A DNA stretch of 64,000 nucleotides from NCBI GenBank assembly GCA_013397455.1, contig VYZB01000133.1:1994524-2058523 (forward strand). The letters are read 5' to 3'. Positions 1 to 13,923 of the stretch are shown here, piece by piece (within the stretch, counting starts at the first letter, position 1; each line of letters starts with the position of its first letter). Source of the DNA: Crotophaga sulcirostris (lineage: Eukaryota; Chordata; Aves; Cuculiformes; Crotophagidae). The notes below the pieces were generated by a model, which was not told the origin of the DNA, ran no database searches, and saw only the letters and a list, made by a program, of their open reading frames with translations. The position numbers and the translations under genes are program-made.

Positions 1-144
1 TGAGCTTCCTGCCAACCAGCACTCCCAGGTCCCTTTCCGCCTGACTGCTCTCCAACCACTCCGTCCCTAGTCTATATCTATGCATGGGATTGTTGTGTCC
101 AAAATGGAGTACCCGACATTTGGACTTATTGAATTGCACCAATT
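1..144 (-). mobile_element. CR1 LINE fragment, reverse-transcriptase C-terminal part, runs off left edge
   Basis: Read on the minus strand, this segment translates without a stop into the C-terminal part of the CR1 ORF2 reverse transcriptase. It contains short motifs typical of that family: LVQFNKSKC, then [12 protein letters not shown], then [12 protein letters not shown] at the left edge. CR1 elements are chicken-repeat-1 non-LTR retrotransposons that copy by target-primed reverse transcription and are nearly always truncated at the 5' end. The 5' truncation point is at about 144, and the rest of the copy with its 3' end lies left of the window. The frame is open, so the copy is fairly young or short. 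The match stops exactly where a 17-bp duplication begins (see the repeat at 128-161). The fragment cannot be active. The family assignment rests on the protein motifs; no subfamily is claimed. Confidence 0.85.
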
Positions 145-161
145 ATTGATTTGCACCAATT
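128..161. repeat. 17-bp tandem duplication at the CR1 5' junction
   Basis: ATTGAATTGCACCAATT (128-144) is followed at once by ATTGATTTGCACCAATT (145-161), with one mismatch. The first copy encodes the CR1 residues N-L-V-Q-F-N on the minus strand. The second lies just beyond the truncation point and does not continue the CR1 protein. A short duplication at a LINE 5' junction could come from template slippage or junction repair during insertion, or from later replication slippage. Confidence 0.8.
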
Positions 162-966
162 TAGAACGCAGTATCTTGTGTGAGCCTTATAATCTGTCTC
201 TGTGGAGGCATATAGCCTTTTCTGCTGGTTTATATCTTCTGCAAGATAAAAGTCTGTTGCATGCTTCTGTGAGAAGTTTTAGGACTCCTTATCCACAGCC
301 TGGGAGTCTCTAATCCAAAATATCTAGGAGTTTGTGGATCACTCATTCAGGATTGTCTTTGGATACAAGTATATTTCCTAGATGGATTATATATACAAAT
401 CTAACTCAGGAGAAAAAAAGGTATCTGGGAACTGGAACAGCTATAATCTACTTCTCGCTCCACTTTCGACTTATTCTGTGCCAAGGAGTTTGGCCTTCCT
501 TGAACTGTTGTATTCTGTGTGCATGAAACAGAAATGGCTGCTCTTATTTATAAATTGGGATGGTGAAAAAGAAAATTGTAACTTTTTAAGCTTTTAGAGG
601 TAGAAAATACTTCAAAACAATGTGACCATAATGTATAAATAATCCAAAACTGGCCGATGTATAAATTGTCAGGCTTTTTTATTTTTGAGTCCTCGAAGAG
701 GTGATTGGATTTGTCAGATAACTTGAAATAGAAGGACAGGTTTCTTACAAAGCAGAGAAAGAAATTAGCAATGAGGCTGTCTGTTCTTTTGAGCTGGGAC
801 TTCATGTACCTGGCGTGTCCTCTCATCTGTAAAAACATTTCCTGAGCTACTTCTGTAAATGGCCTGAGGCTGAAGAGCAACATTTCAGTATCATCTGTCT
901 CTTTTTAAGGCACAGATTCTGTGCAGCCATACTCTTCTGTTGGCCAAAAGAGTTCTTGTTTCTGGG

Positions 967-981
967 AAAAAAAAAAAAAAA
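967..981. repeat. Poly-A run (15)
   Basis: An uninterrupted run of 15 A. No LINE or SINE body is visible immediately upstream, so it is not clearly a retroposon tail. Confidence 0.9.
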
Positions 982-3900
982 GACCCAGAGTATCAGCTCA
1001 GTCTTTTGTGCAAAGTCTACCTTAGTATTTCTAGTAGAGTTGTAAAACACTTTTACATCTATCCAAGTTCTAATACTGTGTTTCTGTTTGATTTATCATC
1101 ATCGTTGTTGTAGTAAAAGCTAAGATTCTTCTTTGTTTAAATTCTCCAGTGGATATATTGGCTTCCTCATGTTTTATTGAATTTTGTTGTCTGGGGCAAA
1201 TCAGCAATCGGAAGTGGGAATAATACCAGTGTCTGTGTGTCCCCCTTTTTTCCCCTTTTCATCCCCCCCCATTCCTGTATGACTGTTACTGTGTGCTTGC
1301 TCCTGGCAATGGGCATATTCCATTCAGCAGCTGTGTTATGTGGTCTCCTAGAAACAGCATGAAAGCTATTTCAATTGTTTTTATTCCACTTCTCCCTCTG
1401 CCCTATTATTTCCTCTTCACTATTTTCATATGATATAATGAGATGTTACTTTGGCAGCTCAGCATCTCTTTTTCTCTAGCCTACTCCATGCCCTGCACAT
1501 CATTCTGTCACTAAGTGTTGTGTGTGTGCACAGCACGTGCTGTTAATGGCAGCATAAATAGCTTCCAAGTGCCTGGTGAATTCCAGAAGAAAGGTTCTCA
1601 TGACTTAAGTGTGGGAAACCCCTTATCAGTGGATCTTGCTAATACAATAACGTTGTGGAGTGCTTCAATAACCACCTGGTTTTCTCTGAGGGTGTTTGCA
1701 GATCGGATGGGGCAACAATAGTTTCACCATATTCCTTGGCACAGTGACTGTAAGTAATGTGCATCAGCCAAAGGTAAAGATATTTCAGGGTGAAGGCCAG
1801 TGGGAAGCCTCTGTCAGAACATACGTCTTTATGAATTACCAATTCATGTGGTTTAGTCTAACAGTATGGTTTTGAACTGGAAGAGTGACATAAATGTGTT
1901 TCATGAGTGAAAGCAATGTATCTTCTTACCTGGCCGGAGTGGCAGACACTTGTCACTGTTCGTGGGTTAATTAGAGATGTATGAAATTAAGAATGTAGGA
2001 ATGTATTCTTTTACAATGTATTTTTCATTTTGAGAGGCAAAGAAATAAACATAGAGATGTAGCCAGTTGTTTTTCAGTTAAACTTTTGGACTTGTAGTTA
2101 TCAGTTCTATTCTAAAGGTAAAAAAGAAAGCATTTCTTATTTGTTCCTAATGGACAAAAAAAGATACAAGCAGGTCTCACAGCTACAGTCTGAAGTGCTA
2201 AATAACAATGAGCAACGTAGTAAATCCAGGTCAGGAGTGAAATTTAATCTCTGTATCAGTGTGTTAACAATGATGATATTTGGAACTGCTAAACTATCAG
2301 AGTATTATAGCAGGCAATTAAATCAAAAGGTTAGTACATGGAGCTGTTAATTCTGCCTCAAAACTGAGTAAAATGCCCAGTTAACATTTCATAAACAGCT
2401 GTAGTCTCAACCTCGCTGCCTGTCTTGATTTCAGCTGTTTGTGAACAGTTTGAGCCCCTGCTTTGATTGCCATTATGATTGCACAGATATGGACCATAGA
2501 TTGAAGTATGGGTTGTGCAGTTGAGTAGAGCCTGTAGCCTGCAAGCTTGGAACCTAAGGACAGGGTTTGGGTCCAGTGTGTGCTGTGGGGCTCTCCTAGC
2601 TTCCTCATTTCAGTGAGGAGGAAATCTGCAGCCACAGGCATCATTAAAAACCTCTTTTGTGGTAGCGTGCAGGAGGTCATCCTTTTGATGCCCATGTTTC
2701 TAACAACTTCAGCGTAGTACAGTAATTAAGATAGTGAGGAAAGCAGAGGGATCTTGGCTTTCAAACTTACTCCTCCTGGCTCCAATCCAAGTACCATTAA
2801 TATGACACGAGACGTTTTGTTGGTATTTGATTAACTGGGAGGCTTGTTCTTGTTTGGTGTGACACATTGTAAGTTAACCACCCGGCATGCTGACATGTGT
2901 GATTAAAAACAAACACTTAAAACTAAATTGAGAAACCGGCTGCCAAGTGCACGGCAGGGAGGAGCCTGAGCAGCTGCCCTGAAGGGACCAAGTGGGATAG
3001 ACCTTGCGAACTTTTCTACTGGTCTGGCCTCCACAACTTTTGCCTTCGATATTGTATTCAATACTGTTTATTTTTAAACATTTTATTCAGCTGTCTCGTG
3101 CAGTTAAAGCCACCCTGACAAAATCTGGGCATGGCAAATCAGAGTTGCGCCGTTCCAGCAGGCTGCTCTGTGGTGATTGCTGTGGTTGGAGCTGCTGTTC
3201 TTTGGTGGTTCTTGGCACCTTTTGCCAGTACAGGGTTCCTGCTATTAGGAGTGAAGACCCTGTCCAGCCAGGAGGGTTTTCCATTCTCCTGCTTCCTGGG
3301 CGCTGTGACCGCTGTGTGGTGCAGGAACCCAGCAGAGGGTTCTGAGGGGCCAGACCCCACAGAGTGGCTTCTGCTTGTGGTGGCAGGCAGGGTTAGAGTG
3401 GTAGAGCATTATTTTTTTATAATATCACACGCTTATATTTGCTGTTTCTGTGAGTTGAATTCCAGGACATCAAGAGTGTGTATGGACTTTCTTATTTTAT
3501 AATTAATTAGACTGAAAAAAACCCACCCTTGAAGTGTTAGCAAGGCTTCTTTCCTCTCTAGTTCCCTTCTAGTTCTTCTTTTTATTGTAAGGTTTTTAAC
3601 CTTTCCTCTTTTGTTTGGGACCTTGGTATAGAAATACAGAAGATTGTGGACTCTGTGAGAATCTATTATAAAGTATTTTGAGGAAGGGGGAAGGAGACCT
3701 TGTATCAAGCTATCTTATTCTTGAACACCAGTATCTGCTTTCTTTTCTGTTGTGGCAGGCTCAGGGCAAAAAATAAATAAATAAAATCTTTACATATGCC
3801 CGCTAATTCCCAAGTTGATCTTTTAGTCCTTTTATTTGGAGTGATTTTTTTCCCAGAGGAACAAATTTTATGCTTGTAGATCATGGCCTGTGACTAGAGC

Positions 3901-5971
3901 GGAGGGAAAACAGCAGCAGCAAGTGAGCTGCTAGGAGGTGACACACACGCATTTGCCTGCTGCTGCCATGAATTACTGCCAGAAAGAGAAATCTGTAAAG
4001 ACACTTAAAGTATGGAACAAATAAGAGTGTTTCTAAATAGTTGCAGTTCCCGTGGCATATCAGCAGTTCTTTTAAATGACCTGTGAATTTATAGTAGCTT
4101 CTGGCTAAAAAGTGTTTTCAGACTCAAAGAACATAGTGTTTTTCACCTGACTTTTCTTCTTCCTGCAGCCCAAAAAAAAAAAAAAGAGAAAAAATCAGGA
4201 CTTCAGATGGAGATGAGTACTGCAAGGACAGTTTGAAAAGAAGTATTCTGACAGCCGTTCAGAAAGAGCTAGTTGGAGTCCATTAGTAGTCGTAAGTTTG
4301 ATTTGAGATCATGAGAAAGCTTTTACTTCAGAGAAGCCAACCATCCAGTGCCCTCAGATTAGCCTGAACAAGCTCGTGTTCTCAGATGGTCACTTGAGCT
4401 GAATTGCATCTCTCTGCCACACTGGAAAACAGAGAGGGTTTTTTTAAGAGGCTTCCATGGCTGGGCAGCAAGTTATTGTTTCAGTGATACGTTTGGAATT
4501 CTGTTGCTGACTCCCTTGGGATTTGATTGGTACCTCAGCTTCTTCATTCAGGAATCTTTAAAATGGGCAATCGTAAACCTGTTATATCAGACCTGTGGTA
4601 TTTTCCAAAGTTTGCTTGCTTTTTCTGGAAGGTTAACAAAGTAGAGGCACGCTGATGGTGGTTTAAGAAACCAAAATGAACAAATGGTATGTTGATGGGT
4701 TTTTTTCCTTTCCTCTTTTCTAAGGTGACAAATGGTGACCTCACAGGACCCTGGCCTGGTTGGTTGCAGAGGAGACCTTAGTGATCATAACTTTATATAA
4801 GTCCTTATGGGCAAACTGATGAAGTCCTCACATGGCTCAAAACAAAATCTCTTGTGTTGCCTTTCTCATGTCTGTGGACTTGTCTCTAATGACACATTTT
4901 AAGTGTAACTTGTAATCGCTTTGAAAAAGACCCATCTTATTGCTGTGTTTATTTCACCAAATCAAAACTGATTTTATGTTAATTTCACAGGACCTCTGAA
5001 GTCTGAAACACCTCTTCTGAGACTGGCTGCTCCCTGTCAACATCGTCTGTGCTGTTATCAAAAGTAGAAAACTTTGGCATACTAGGAAATGAATATGGTT
5101 TTTTTTTTATTTATATTGGACTTCATACCAAGATTGATGGGAGTCCTGTGTGATTTTTTTTTTGTAGTTTGTATTTAATTATAAGAGAGCTTCCCTTTAT
5201 TTGTATAAATACACCATTATAGAATATGAAAATCCTACCACTGAATTTTGCACTTGCTTATTCCATGATAAACAATGTCTGGGTATTTGACAAGCTGTAT
5301 GATAAAAGCTTTGGTACTTGCAGGAGAATGCAAAGGAGGATGCTTGGCTGAGTAGGGTGGTTTAATTCCTTCACACTGCCACCACTTAATTCCAGCACTT
5401 CTGGAATTCTGATCCACTCCACCTCTCCATTTATCCTTAGTGATTCTTTCCTTCTTTTCACTTTCAGAAGGTAATCTACCACTGCCTCCTTACTTTCATG
5501 ACTGTTTGCTGCTGACCTTTAACAAGACCTGTAAATGTTACACTGGATTGTAGAGTTTGTACAGTTTTTAACAAATGAGAAAGCTACAGAGCTGGCAAAT
5601 GTTCCAATATCAGTAAAGTTTTTTTTTTTGGAAATTGTTTAGAGCCACTCTTTTGGGGTTTTAAAGGGGCAAAAGCAGTAACTATTACAGAAATGTACTT
5701 TCCTGAAGGACTGTCTTCTTCTTAATAGAGTTTTCCTATAATACGAGTTCTACTTTTTGTTTACCTTTTTCCCAGTAAAGCTGATATGCTTCATGCACTA
5801 GAAGAACGAATGTGGCACTCTGAATCATTTCCACCAGCTTTATCCTCCAGACCCAAGACTGTTGATCTGGTTTGTGTTGATTACTCTCCCCATCCCTTTG
5901 TATTCTCACTTCTGTCTGTGTGGAACTCATGATAAAGCTGACACGTACTGTGAGATGCTACAGTAGTGCAC

Positions 5972-5989
5972 TTTTTTTTTTTTTTTTTT
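5972..5989. repeat. Poly-T run (18)
   Basis: An uninterrupted run of 18 T. I see no minus-strand retroposon body attached to it. It is likely to vary in length between individuals. Confidence 0.9.
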
Positions 5990-7528
5990 GCTTAATACAT
6001 TTGGGTAATAATTTCAAGCAGGACATTAAAGATAATAAATTCAGTAATTCTTTTTTAAAAAGTCCTTAACTAAACAGTTTCCTTTGGGTTTTGGTAGACA
6101 GTATGCAGTCCGAGTATGTAATAAATTTTGCATCTTACCTTGTATTATAAAATTTTTGAGTAGGTGAAAGTAGTCTAAGAGTGCATTAGTCGAGAATGAA
6201 CTCAAAAAGGTAGATTTAGATAAGGAAACGTGGACCTTCTTATGCATCTGGGCACAGTTTCTGCAGCAGGTATTTAACTTCTGTTCATGAACTTCTGTTG
6301 CCCTTGTGGCTTAAGGGGACTGTTTTAATACAATCTTTTAATTTTACTGTAAATCATCAGGGGGACAAAGGTGACTGGAAAGGTTTTCCTGGGCATATGC
6401 TCTCTACTGCTGCATTCATATAGCCTTTCTCATCCCCTTCAAGAACTCTTGGTATTTTTTCTTGATTTTGAAAGACAATGTGGGTTCTTATTCTTTGGTG
6501 GCAATAAGAAGATTTAATCTTGAACTGGTCTAATTTCTCCTACGAAAGATGTGAAATTGTCCTGAGAGGGTTTTACAACCGATGCTGGAGAGAGGGGGGG
6601 AAATTTCTCCTTGAGCAATACTGTTTTTCTGATGGAACTCAGGGGATGTGAATTCTATGGTCAAGCGTGTACGTGTAATTAGAAAGGTAGTGAGTTGGAA
6701 GCCTAAGGTGCACAACTGGTATCTGACCTGAACTTGATCCTTGAATTTGATCCACGTTTTAGTGTTCCATGCATGATCTTTCAGTGTCTGTAACTTTTGA
6801 TTTAGTAAATGTAACCTAGTGCATATAAAAAAACCCCAAACCACAAACCAAACAACTGTGTTGCTATTGACTTATATTTTAATTGGACTATTGTATAGCT
6901 TAGAGAATGAACCACATGGGAACAGCCAATTACTCTGTGTATCTATCTAAAAGCCTTTTCATTATAGAATACTGATTAAGATTGTATAGTTTCATATTGT
7001 TTCATGTTATTGATTTCCATCAACCCCAAGTCGATGGTCTCATTCATTGACAATTACGTTTTTTCCCTGTGTTTCAGAAAATTGACATGAGCAACCTGAG
7101 GTGTTAAGTTCAATTTGAACTAGATATCAGCGTGCCTGTGTAATCTTTAACAACACCCATTATGCTCCCTGTTTTAATTTTCCACAGGCCATAAAGGCAC
7201 CTCCACAGGGAGGTTACGACCCTCCTGGTATACAGAAAGCAAATACAGTCTTTACAGAAATAATAGGGAATATCTGTGGTAGGCCTTTTCGCCCATCTGT
7301 GCTGACAGGAGGAAATCAATATTTTGCCTGTCACAGATGCCACAGTAACATTTGGGGCCATTGACATATACCAGCTTACCTGAGTTGTACTTTTTTTTTG
7401 TTTCGTTGTATGTGTCTTGCTGGAGTTGTTGGATACAAGAAGTAAAATCTTTGTCTCAACTCAGAGGTGAGAATGTTTGAAACCTAAAGCTCAAAACTAA
7501 GGGAAGAACTTCATGTATAAAACAAAGC

Positions 7529-7550
7529 GGGGAGGGGAGGGGTGGGTGGG
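7529..7550 (+). other. Strong G-quadruplex motif with single-base loops
   Basis: The plus strand has five consecutive G-runs (G4-A-G4-A-G4-T-G3-T-G3), each separated by one base. Four or more runs of at least three G with one-base loops is the pattern that forms the most stable intramolecular, typically parallel, G-quadruplexes. It lies in otherwise AT-rich DNA with no CpG island and no gene in view, so any role is unknown. It also reads as a zinc-finger/SP-type GC box on paper. Confidence 0.8.
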
Positions 7551-10319
7551 TGTGTTTTGTTAGATAAAGATTGCCTTTTTTCAGGACTCTTAACTTCCCC
7601 CAAATACTTGCTCATGTGTCTTATGTAAAGCAGTCAGCCTTTGATCAGTGGTACACTGCACCTGCCCTTCTGGCAGCTTCCTCTGATAGTGCCGTGACCC
7701 CATCTCTTTGTGAACATTCCCAACAGTTTTCAACCACAATGAACAATGAGGTCCTTTGTGTATTCAGAAGAGATACTTCAGGGCAAAGAAGCAAGTGGCA
7801 CAACAACCATGTGTGTTTAATCAGACAAGCAAAACAGGAGCTACTCAAGAGCAACTCTACCTTGCCAAGCTAAGCTATGTCAGTAGGGCTTTATTATAAT
7901 CAGTAGCATCAAAGCTTTTCTTATTTTGCATACTGTTTGCTCAAGCAAAGAACAAAAATTAACAATGCTGTGATGCTTGATTTTTAGTTGGTGTTTCTTG
8001 GTCTCATACAGTGTCTCGGGGCTATGAAGGTAATTGTATGCTAGGCTTATAAATTGGCAGGTCCTCATAAGAATTGTTTTTTTCCACAATCCCTTCCTGC
8101 TTTTGCTCCTCTGTGTCCAACCGTTCTCCACTTGCATGCTCTTGAGGAAAGCATGATGAATTGCATTTGTCTTGGAAAGGTTTGTCTTCTGGCTGTTACC
8201 TAACGCTGCTGTTCCCATAACTGACCTGCGCTGGTGAGAGCAGGTGGGTCCTGCAACTGTCAGGTGGAAGGAAACTCGTGTGCCAGTATGACTGAACTGT
8301 TGTTTGGAGCATGCAGTGCCATACGCCTGTCACTCCTTTGAAACCTCCTACTTGTTATTGGACAACTTCGGAAGGCAGAGTAGCTTACACTTACTTTTGC
8401 AAGTCCAAAGATCAGGTACTTGATTCTAAGTGTAGAAAGAGGTGAAAAATTTCATATTATTGTTTTCGAAGATTTAGCAGGAACTTCACTTGATTTCTTA
8501 AAAATTATTGGTTAGAGACAGTCTGCCAGGGCCTACCTTGTCCACTACTACTGTGGATTGTTCCACAGAACTCATCTTTCTGTCTTCTCATTGCAGTTCT
8601 GTTTCACTGACCTCTGTGACTCAAAATTAGAAGATCTGGAGAGAATTTCTTAGGAAGCTTGTGCTAATTTAGATTAAAGTAGTCGTCTGAATGTCTTGGG
8701 TATTTTTCAAGTAAAGACTATAATCCCTCTTTCCCATAGGTTATTAATTCATTGATTATTAATTGCACCAATGTTATCTTTAAGAACTTGTGGCTGGGAC
8801 CCAAAGACTCAAAGTTTTAGAGTTGTTCATCTTTCTATTCTTCATTTTTTTCATGATATGGGTTTTAATGTAAGATCATTATGAGTTAGACTCTGAAATA
8901 ATATTTTGGTTTGCTACTGCTAAGTATATCACTGTAAATACCTTCTGTTTTGTTTTATTTAGCCAGTCTCTCTAAGAACAAAGCAGATTTATGGTTTAAT
9001 TACAGACAGTTCGATCTTTAATGAGTTGTGATAGAAGAAGTGGTAGCAATCTTCAGTGAACCACAATTTGTTACCACGGTTTTCCAGAGAAACAGTTACA
9101 ACATTTATTATGCTGATCAGTTTAAATATTAATTTTAGCTTCTCTTCAGGTTGAATAGCATATTCCCTTGAAGTTGGTTTCAAAACTTCTGCTGACTTGA
9201 AAAGCATCGGAATAGTACCCTATGTTTTCTCTTTCCTTTTAGTTATTGCATCAGGCAAAAGTATGTTTTTGAAAGAGATTACTGCATAGACATTACATAC
9301 AAGCAGCAATATACCTGTGTTTGTTTCTCAACAGCCTTACTTTTATTTCTGGTTTAGTGTTGAATCACTTTGTTTCGGGATGAGATAGTAGTAATATGGA
9401 AGAGGTGGTTGCTTTGTTGTATTTTTGGGGAGGAGTTTTAGGGTTTGTTTTTTTTCTCAGAGGAGGAGAATCTTTTCAACCCTCCCCTGTGCTTTCTTTG
9501 GATTCTACTTTCTTAGTGGATTTGGAGGGGTAAAAGATAAGATAAACTTTAAGCTTTTGAGGTTTTCACTGAAAGGATTTTAAGCTTGGTAGGTTTACTT
9601 TTTTTTCTCTTTAAGCCATTGACACAAGCTGAATTGATGTGAAGCCTCGGGCCTTCCACTGCAGAATTTGTCTAGAGCATGAAGAATCTCATTATCACAG
9701 AGTACACTTGAAGCTTGAAGTCTAGAGAGCATGATGACTACATTGATGGTTAACTTCTTCACCCTATGAGTCAGTGTCATCAGCGCATTTAATGTCTAGG
9801 TTTGTGCCAGCATTAGCATTCGTGTGCATGAGTGATGGTAGGTGATAATGACTCATGCTTCATTTACTGGTGTCCTGTCACTTTTTCTTTGGTTTCATGG
9901 ACTTTTTCTTGAATCTCAAAGAGCAATTACTGGGAAAGAATAAAGTGTGTATGCATGAATAATTTTTTTTTTTTTCAGAGGGACTCTGAACATTGTTTTA
10001 CCGGAGAAAACAGGATGTTTTTTTTTTTATTTGGTTTTGCTGAAATACTGGTTTGTATCATGTCTTTTGTTTTTCTCAGAGCAGTTTAAGATCCTGTGTT
10101 GCAGGCTTAGCCACAGAAATTCATAAATTGAGGTGGCTGTGCTCGTTTGTCTGCTTCTTGATTGGTAAGTAAACTAGGTGTGGTTGCCCTAGTTTAAAAA
10201 TTAAAATAAACAGACATTGTGATGTTTAAATACATCACACTAAAAGTAGTTCCATGATTTCCATCTATATCAGGAAAATAAAATATTGTACTGGTACAGA
10301 TCTGGAGAGTTTGTAAGCT

Positions 10320-10385
10320 CATTATTACTTAAATAATACTTTAGTAAATTAAATTTTTTAAAATTAATTATTTATTATTTAAATT
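10320..10385. repeat. AT-rich low-complexity block
   Basis: About 65 bp made almost wholly of A and T, with repeated TTAAAT/AATTA words. No ordered repeat unit. It is low-complexity sequence and may be a matrix-attachment-like region by composition only. Confidence 0.7.
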
Positions 10386-11350
10386 CTGGATTTAGCAAAT
10401 ACTGGACAAAAGACTTTTGACAGATGTCTGGCACTCAGGGTCCTACTTCCTCTCTTCCTTGTTGTCTTTCCTGGTAGAAACAATGCAGAAAGATGTGGTT
10501 GGTGGCATAACCATGTGAATATAAAGCAACAGAACCAGTGCCTGTTCTAAAGCTCCTCCTTGTTGCAACGTGACATGGTCTGAAAGTCATTAAAAAGTTG
10601 ACTCCCTTGATGCTTTTATCAAAGAGATATAAGGTGAGAGGCATCCACAGGAGCTGTATATGGAAGATTGCAAAAAAGGAAGTTTTAGGTCAGATTTGGA
10701 GATCAGAAGATGTTTTATGGCATGACCAGTCAAACATCTGTCGGAGGTCTGGACCTTTTGTTTTACTCAAGTCAGATGTGCAGTGTTTTGTGAATTCTGT
10801 TGTGTATATAAACAAATGAAATTGTTTGCCTATTTGTGGGACTGAAAACTGTAAACACAATTATCTGCATGTGGAAGTAAAAAGACTTATTAGAAAGTGT
10901 TGTGTCAGTAGCAGGTTTTCAAGAAAGCCTAGAGATGTCTGTGTTGCATGCAGGTCCCTTTCTTCCTTGAGCTGAGAAAGAAACAGAGACCAAGGCAACT
11001 TAGAAGGTCTGTTGCACACACTGTAAGGCAGCCTTGTGTGTAGTCTCAAAAGGCTCGTGGAGTGACTTCTGCGGTTCTTTAAAAATGTGGAAGCTGATAT
11101 AAATACCAGTTCTCAAATAACTCTTTGCCCTGTAGAGATATTGAGAAGGAAAGCTTTGGAAACAGCTCCCTGCCACAGCAGCTGAGAAATTTTTGTGTTT
11201 ACTTGGGGAACAAGGATGAAGTAATGACAAGATGGTTGGATCACATTGTGACCATGAAACTGTTGATACTCCTCAACTGAAGAGTTGAAATCTGTTCCGG
11301 ATGTTGTGCCATATGCTACTTACATTTGCAGTTCTCCTAGGGAAATGGGG

Positions 11351-11363
11351 TGTGTGTGTGTGT
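11351..11363. repeat. Short (TG)n microsatellite
   Basis: A run of TG dinucleotides about 13 bases long. Short and probably of low polymorphism. Confidence 0.8.
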
Positions 11364-13905
11364 ATCACTGATGCAAAAATCCTGAATAAGTACCTACGCG
11401 CGTTAGCTGGCCTCTCCGGCTCAAGGCAGTTTGCTCTTATGGACCGGTGTGTCTCAGGTGGTGCAACATTTGGGGCATCAGTAGCCCCCTGACAACTGGT
11501 AACGTGGTAGTGGCTCCTGCACTTCGTTACATTTTAGGGGCAGTGGTTTGAAATCTGTCCTTTTAATTTAAAATACAATTTTGGATCAGAGCTTGATTGT
11601 AACCCAGCAGGTAATGGTACCAGCTGGTGCTGGAAGGCAGTAGCATGCATTTACGCGAGCCTGGGCGATATACTTATGGTATTGCATAAAGGAGAGAAAT
11701 AGATAGCTAAAGCCTAAGCTGAGTATGCAATCTTAACTCTGCAACAGAATCACTGGGTGTTTTTCAGTATCTAAGCTACTTGTCTGCACTGAGAAGAGCT
11801 CCAGTCACCACCACTAGAGTTGTGTCCTGGCTGAATGCATGAAGGTGTACTGGTCTCTTTTTGAGGCAATATTTCTAATTGTGTATGTTGCTTTTGAAAC
11901 AAGATAGATTTTTTTTTTTTTTCACCGACTTTGTTGTTTTATCCTTTTAACCATCATTCTTTCAATTGATTTGAAATATTAAAAGCAATTAGGAAGTTTT
12001 AATAAAAGAATGAACATCAGATAAACTTGCTACTCATTAACAAAATCACCACACGATAGTGCTTCCTATAGGGAGTTAGAGGGGATGTAAAGAGAGCAGG
12101 GTTGGAGTTTGTTCTCTGAATTATCATTATGCTGTGTAATGAAGCAGAAGCTTACACAGCCATGAACTAATTTGTTATGGCTCCTCATGAGGTCTGCAGT
12201 CCAGCTGGAGAGAGGTAAAGAGATGATATTAGTTTGTTAGGAAAGGGAAGGAAGGAGCTTTCTGTAATAACTTATTTGAAATTTTGGATTTTCTAATGCC
12301 AGCTTTGTTCAAAAGCCATTTGGATTAAATCAGTTGTGTCTGATCTATAAATTGCTAGTGCTTGCCTCCCCCTTTTTTTTTTCCTCTCTTTTTTTTTTTT
12401 TGAACATAATGAGTGCAAAAGAGAAGGTGACTAAATACCGACAAGTGATGCTGTTCACACATAGTAGCAATCTGTTACCAGCTTTAACGGTAGGATGCTG
12501 TTTCAGATCTGCTTAAATGAGAAATATGTTTATCACAAGGGTGCTGAGCTGAGCTTCCTTTTTGATTCCTTAATATTTAATGTGTAATGATTCTGTTGAA
12601 AGCACTTCTCTTCCTATTTTTCTTAAGGCACTGCAATGTTCATTAATAAGAGCAGCACTGTTGTAAGGTGCATTGTGTTGCTGCTGTATTAAATAATATA
12701 TATTTGAAAATGCGTTTAAAATGATGTTTTGAAGGTATGTTTCCCATGAGCGAAACAGAGGAACTGCTACTTTATTCTTAATTCACCTTACTGTATTACA
12801 GATTGCAAGAAATACAAGAACAGAAACATTTGGAGAAAGTTGTTTTCTGATTATGTTTTTTATCATAAGACCTGCGATTTTTAACATAGGTTGTAGAGAA
12901 TTTCCTAGTATTTTTCTTATTAAGAAATCTTAATTTATTTTGCAATGAGAAATCTGACATAACATGCTTAGAGAAGAATTTCATTCTGTAGCTCAGAAAT
13001 ATCTTAATTTTTTTAAAATTTTTTTTTCTTCAAATACGAGTAAGTGCTTCATCTTTGAAACTAACAGCCTGGGTGTGAAATACAGGTCTTTTAAACTCTT
13101 TACACAAGTTTGATGCACCAGGTACTTGAAGTTAGGATTCCTTATTCACGGCTTGCTGTTCTGATAGATGAGGTATCCCTTTAGCAAATGTGGTATTTAG
13201 CTTTTTCACAAGAGAAGGGTATCTTTATTTTATTGTTGGTGTTACTCTTTCTTTTAGAGTTCCTTCTTTAGGATTATGGAGTCCTTGACTGAGATTTCCA
13301 ACACCAAAACAAGCATATGTGCTAGTGTGAATCACAATTGCTACCAGCTCTGTTTGCAAGTGGTCCCACAGTGCAGCTCTGTCTCTTCCAATCTGGCTTT
13401 TCTGGCGTGGGGCTCATCTGCTTTCCCTTGATATGGAACAGGGTTTTTTTTTCTGAAGCCCTTCATCACTCAACACCTTTCCCTCCCCTGCATGAAGTGT
13501 AGCAAACCCAAGAGCACAGAGCAAAAGTCTGTCGTTTCTCCTTAGCTTCCCAAGGACTTTTTGGTTGACAAAAATATCCAATCCCTGTATTGCAGCAAAG
13601 AAGACAATATCAGCCTGTCACTGCCAACCATTGTAGCTCTTTTTACTGGCTTTTTTTATAATGCTGGTCATACTTAGCAATAGCACTGGAATACTCCCAA
13701 CTTTTAGACTTTATCAGTAACTGGTCATCAGGTTCCTAATTTATCCTGTGCAGACTGCTTAACTCTGCGATTGCTGAAGTCTACAAAAATCAGTGAAAGG
13801 AGAAAAAACAAAGCAGATACTCCCTAGTGAATAAAGTGCCTCGGCAAAGGTCTTGAGTGTTGCCTTGCAGCTGAATTCTGATACTGTCTGGCAGGTGTTG
13901 AATGC

Positions 13906-13923
13906 AAAAAAAAAAAAAAAAAA
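13906..13923. repeat. Poly-A run (18)
   Basis: An uninterrupted run of 18 A followed by an A/G-rich stretch. No recognisable retroposon lies upstream. Confidence 0.9.

Larger units (their letters stand above)
162..7528. other. No gene seen: unique AT-rich DNA with simple runs
   Basis: I find no exon, RNA gene or mobile element here. Open frames up to about 123 codons (for example 3131-3502 plus and 548-883 minus) have no recognisable domain. They do not begin or end at convincing splice sites, so I treat them as chance. Simple runs include an A15 run (967-981), a C8 run (1263-1270) and a T18 run (5972-5989). The stretch is probably intergenic or intronic background. Confidence 0.6.

Noticed and set aside
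3131..3502. 123-codon plus-strand frame with a hydrophobic, cysteine-containing start
   Set aside because: Open frames overlap it in three other frames, a sign of locally GC-richer, stop-poor DNA. No family is recognised.
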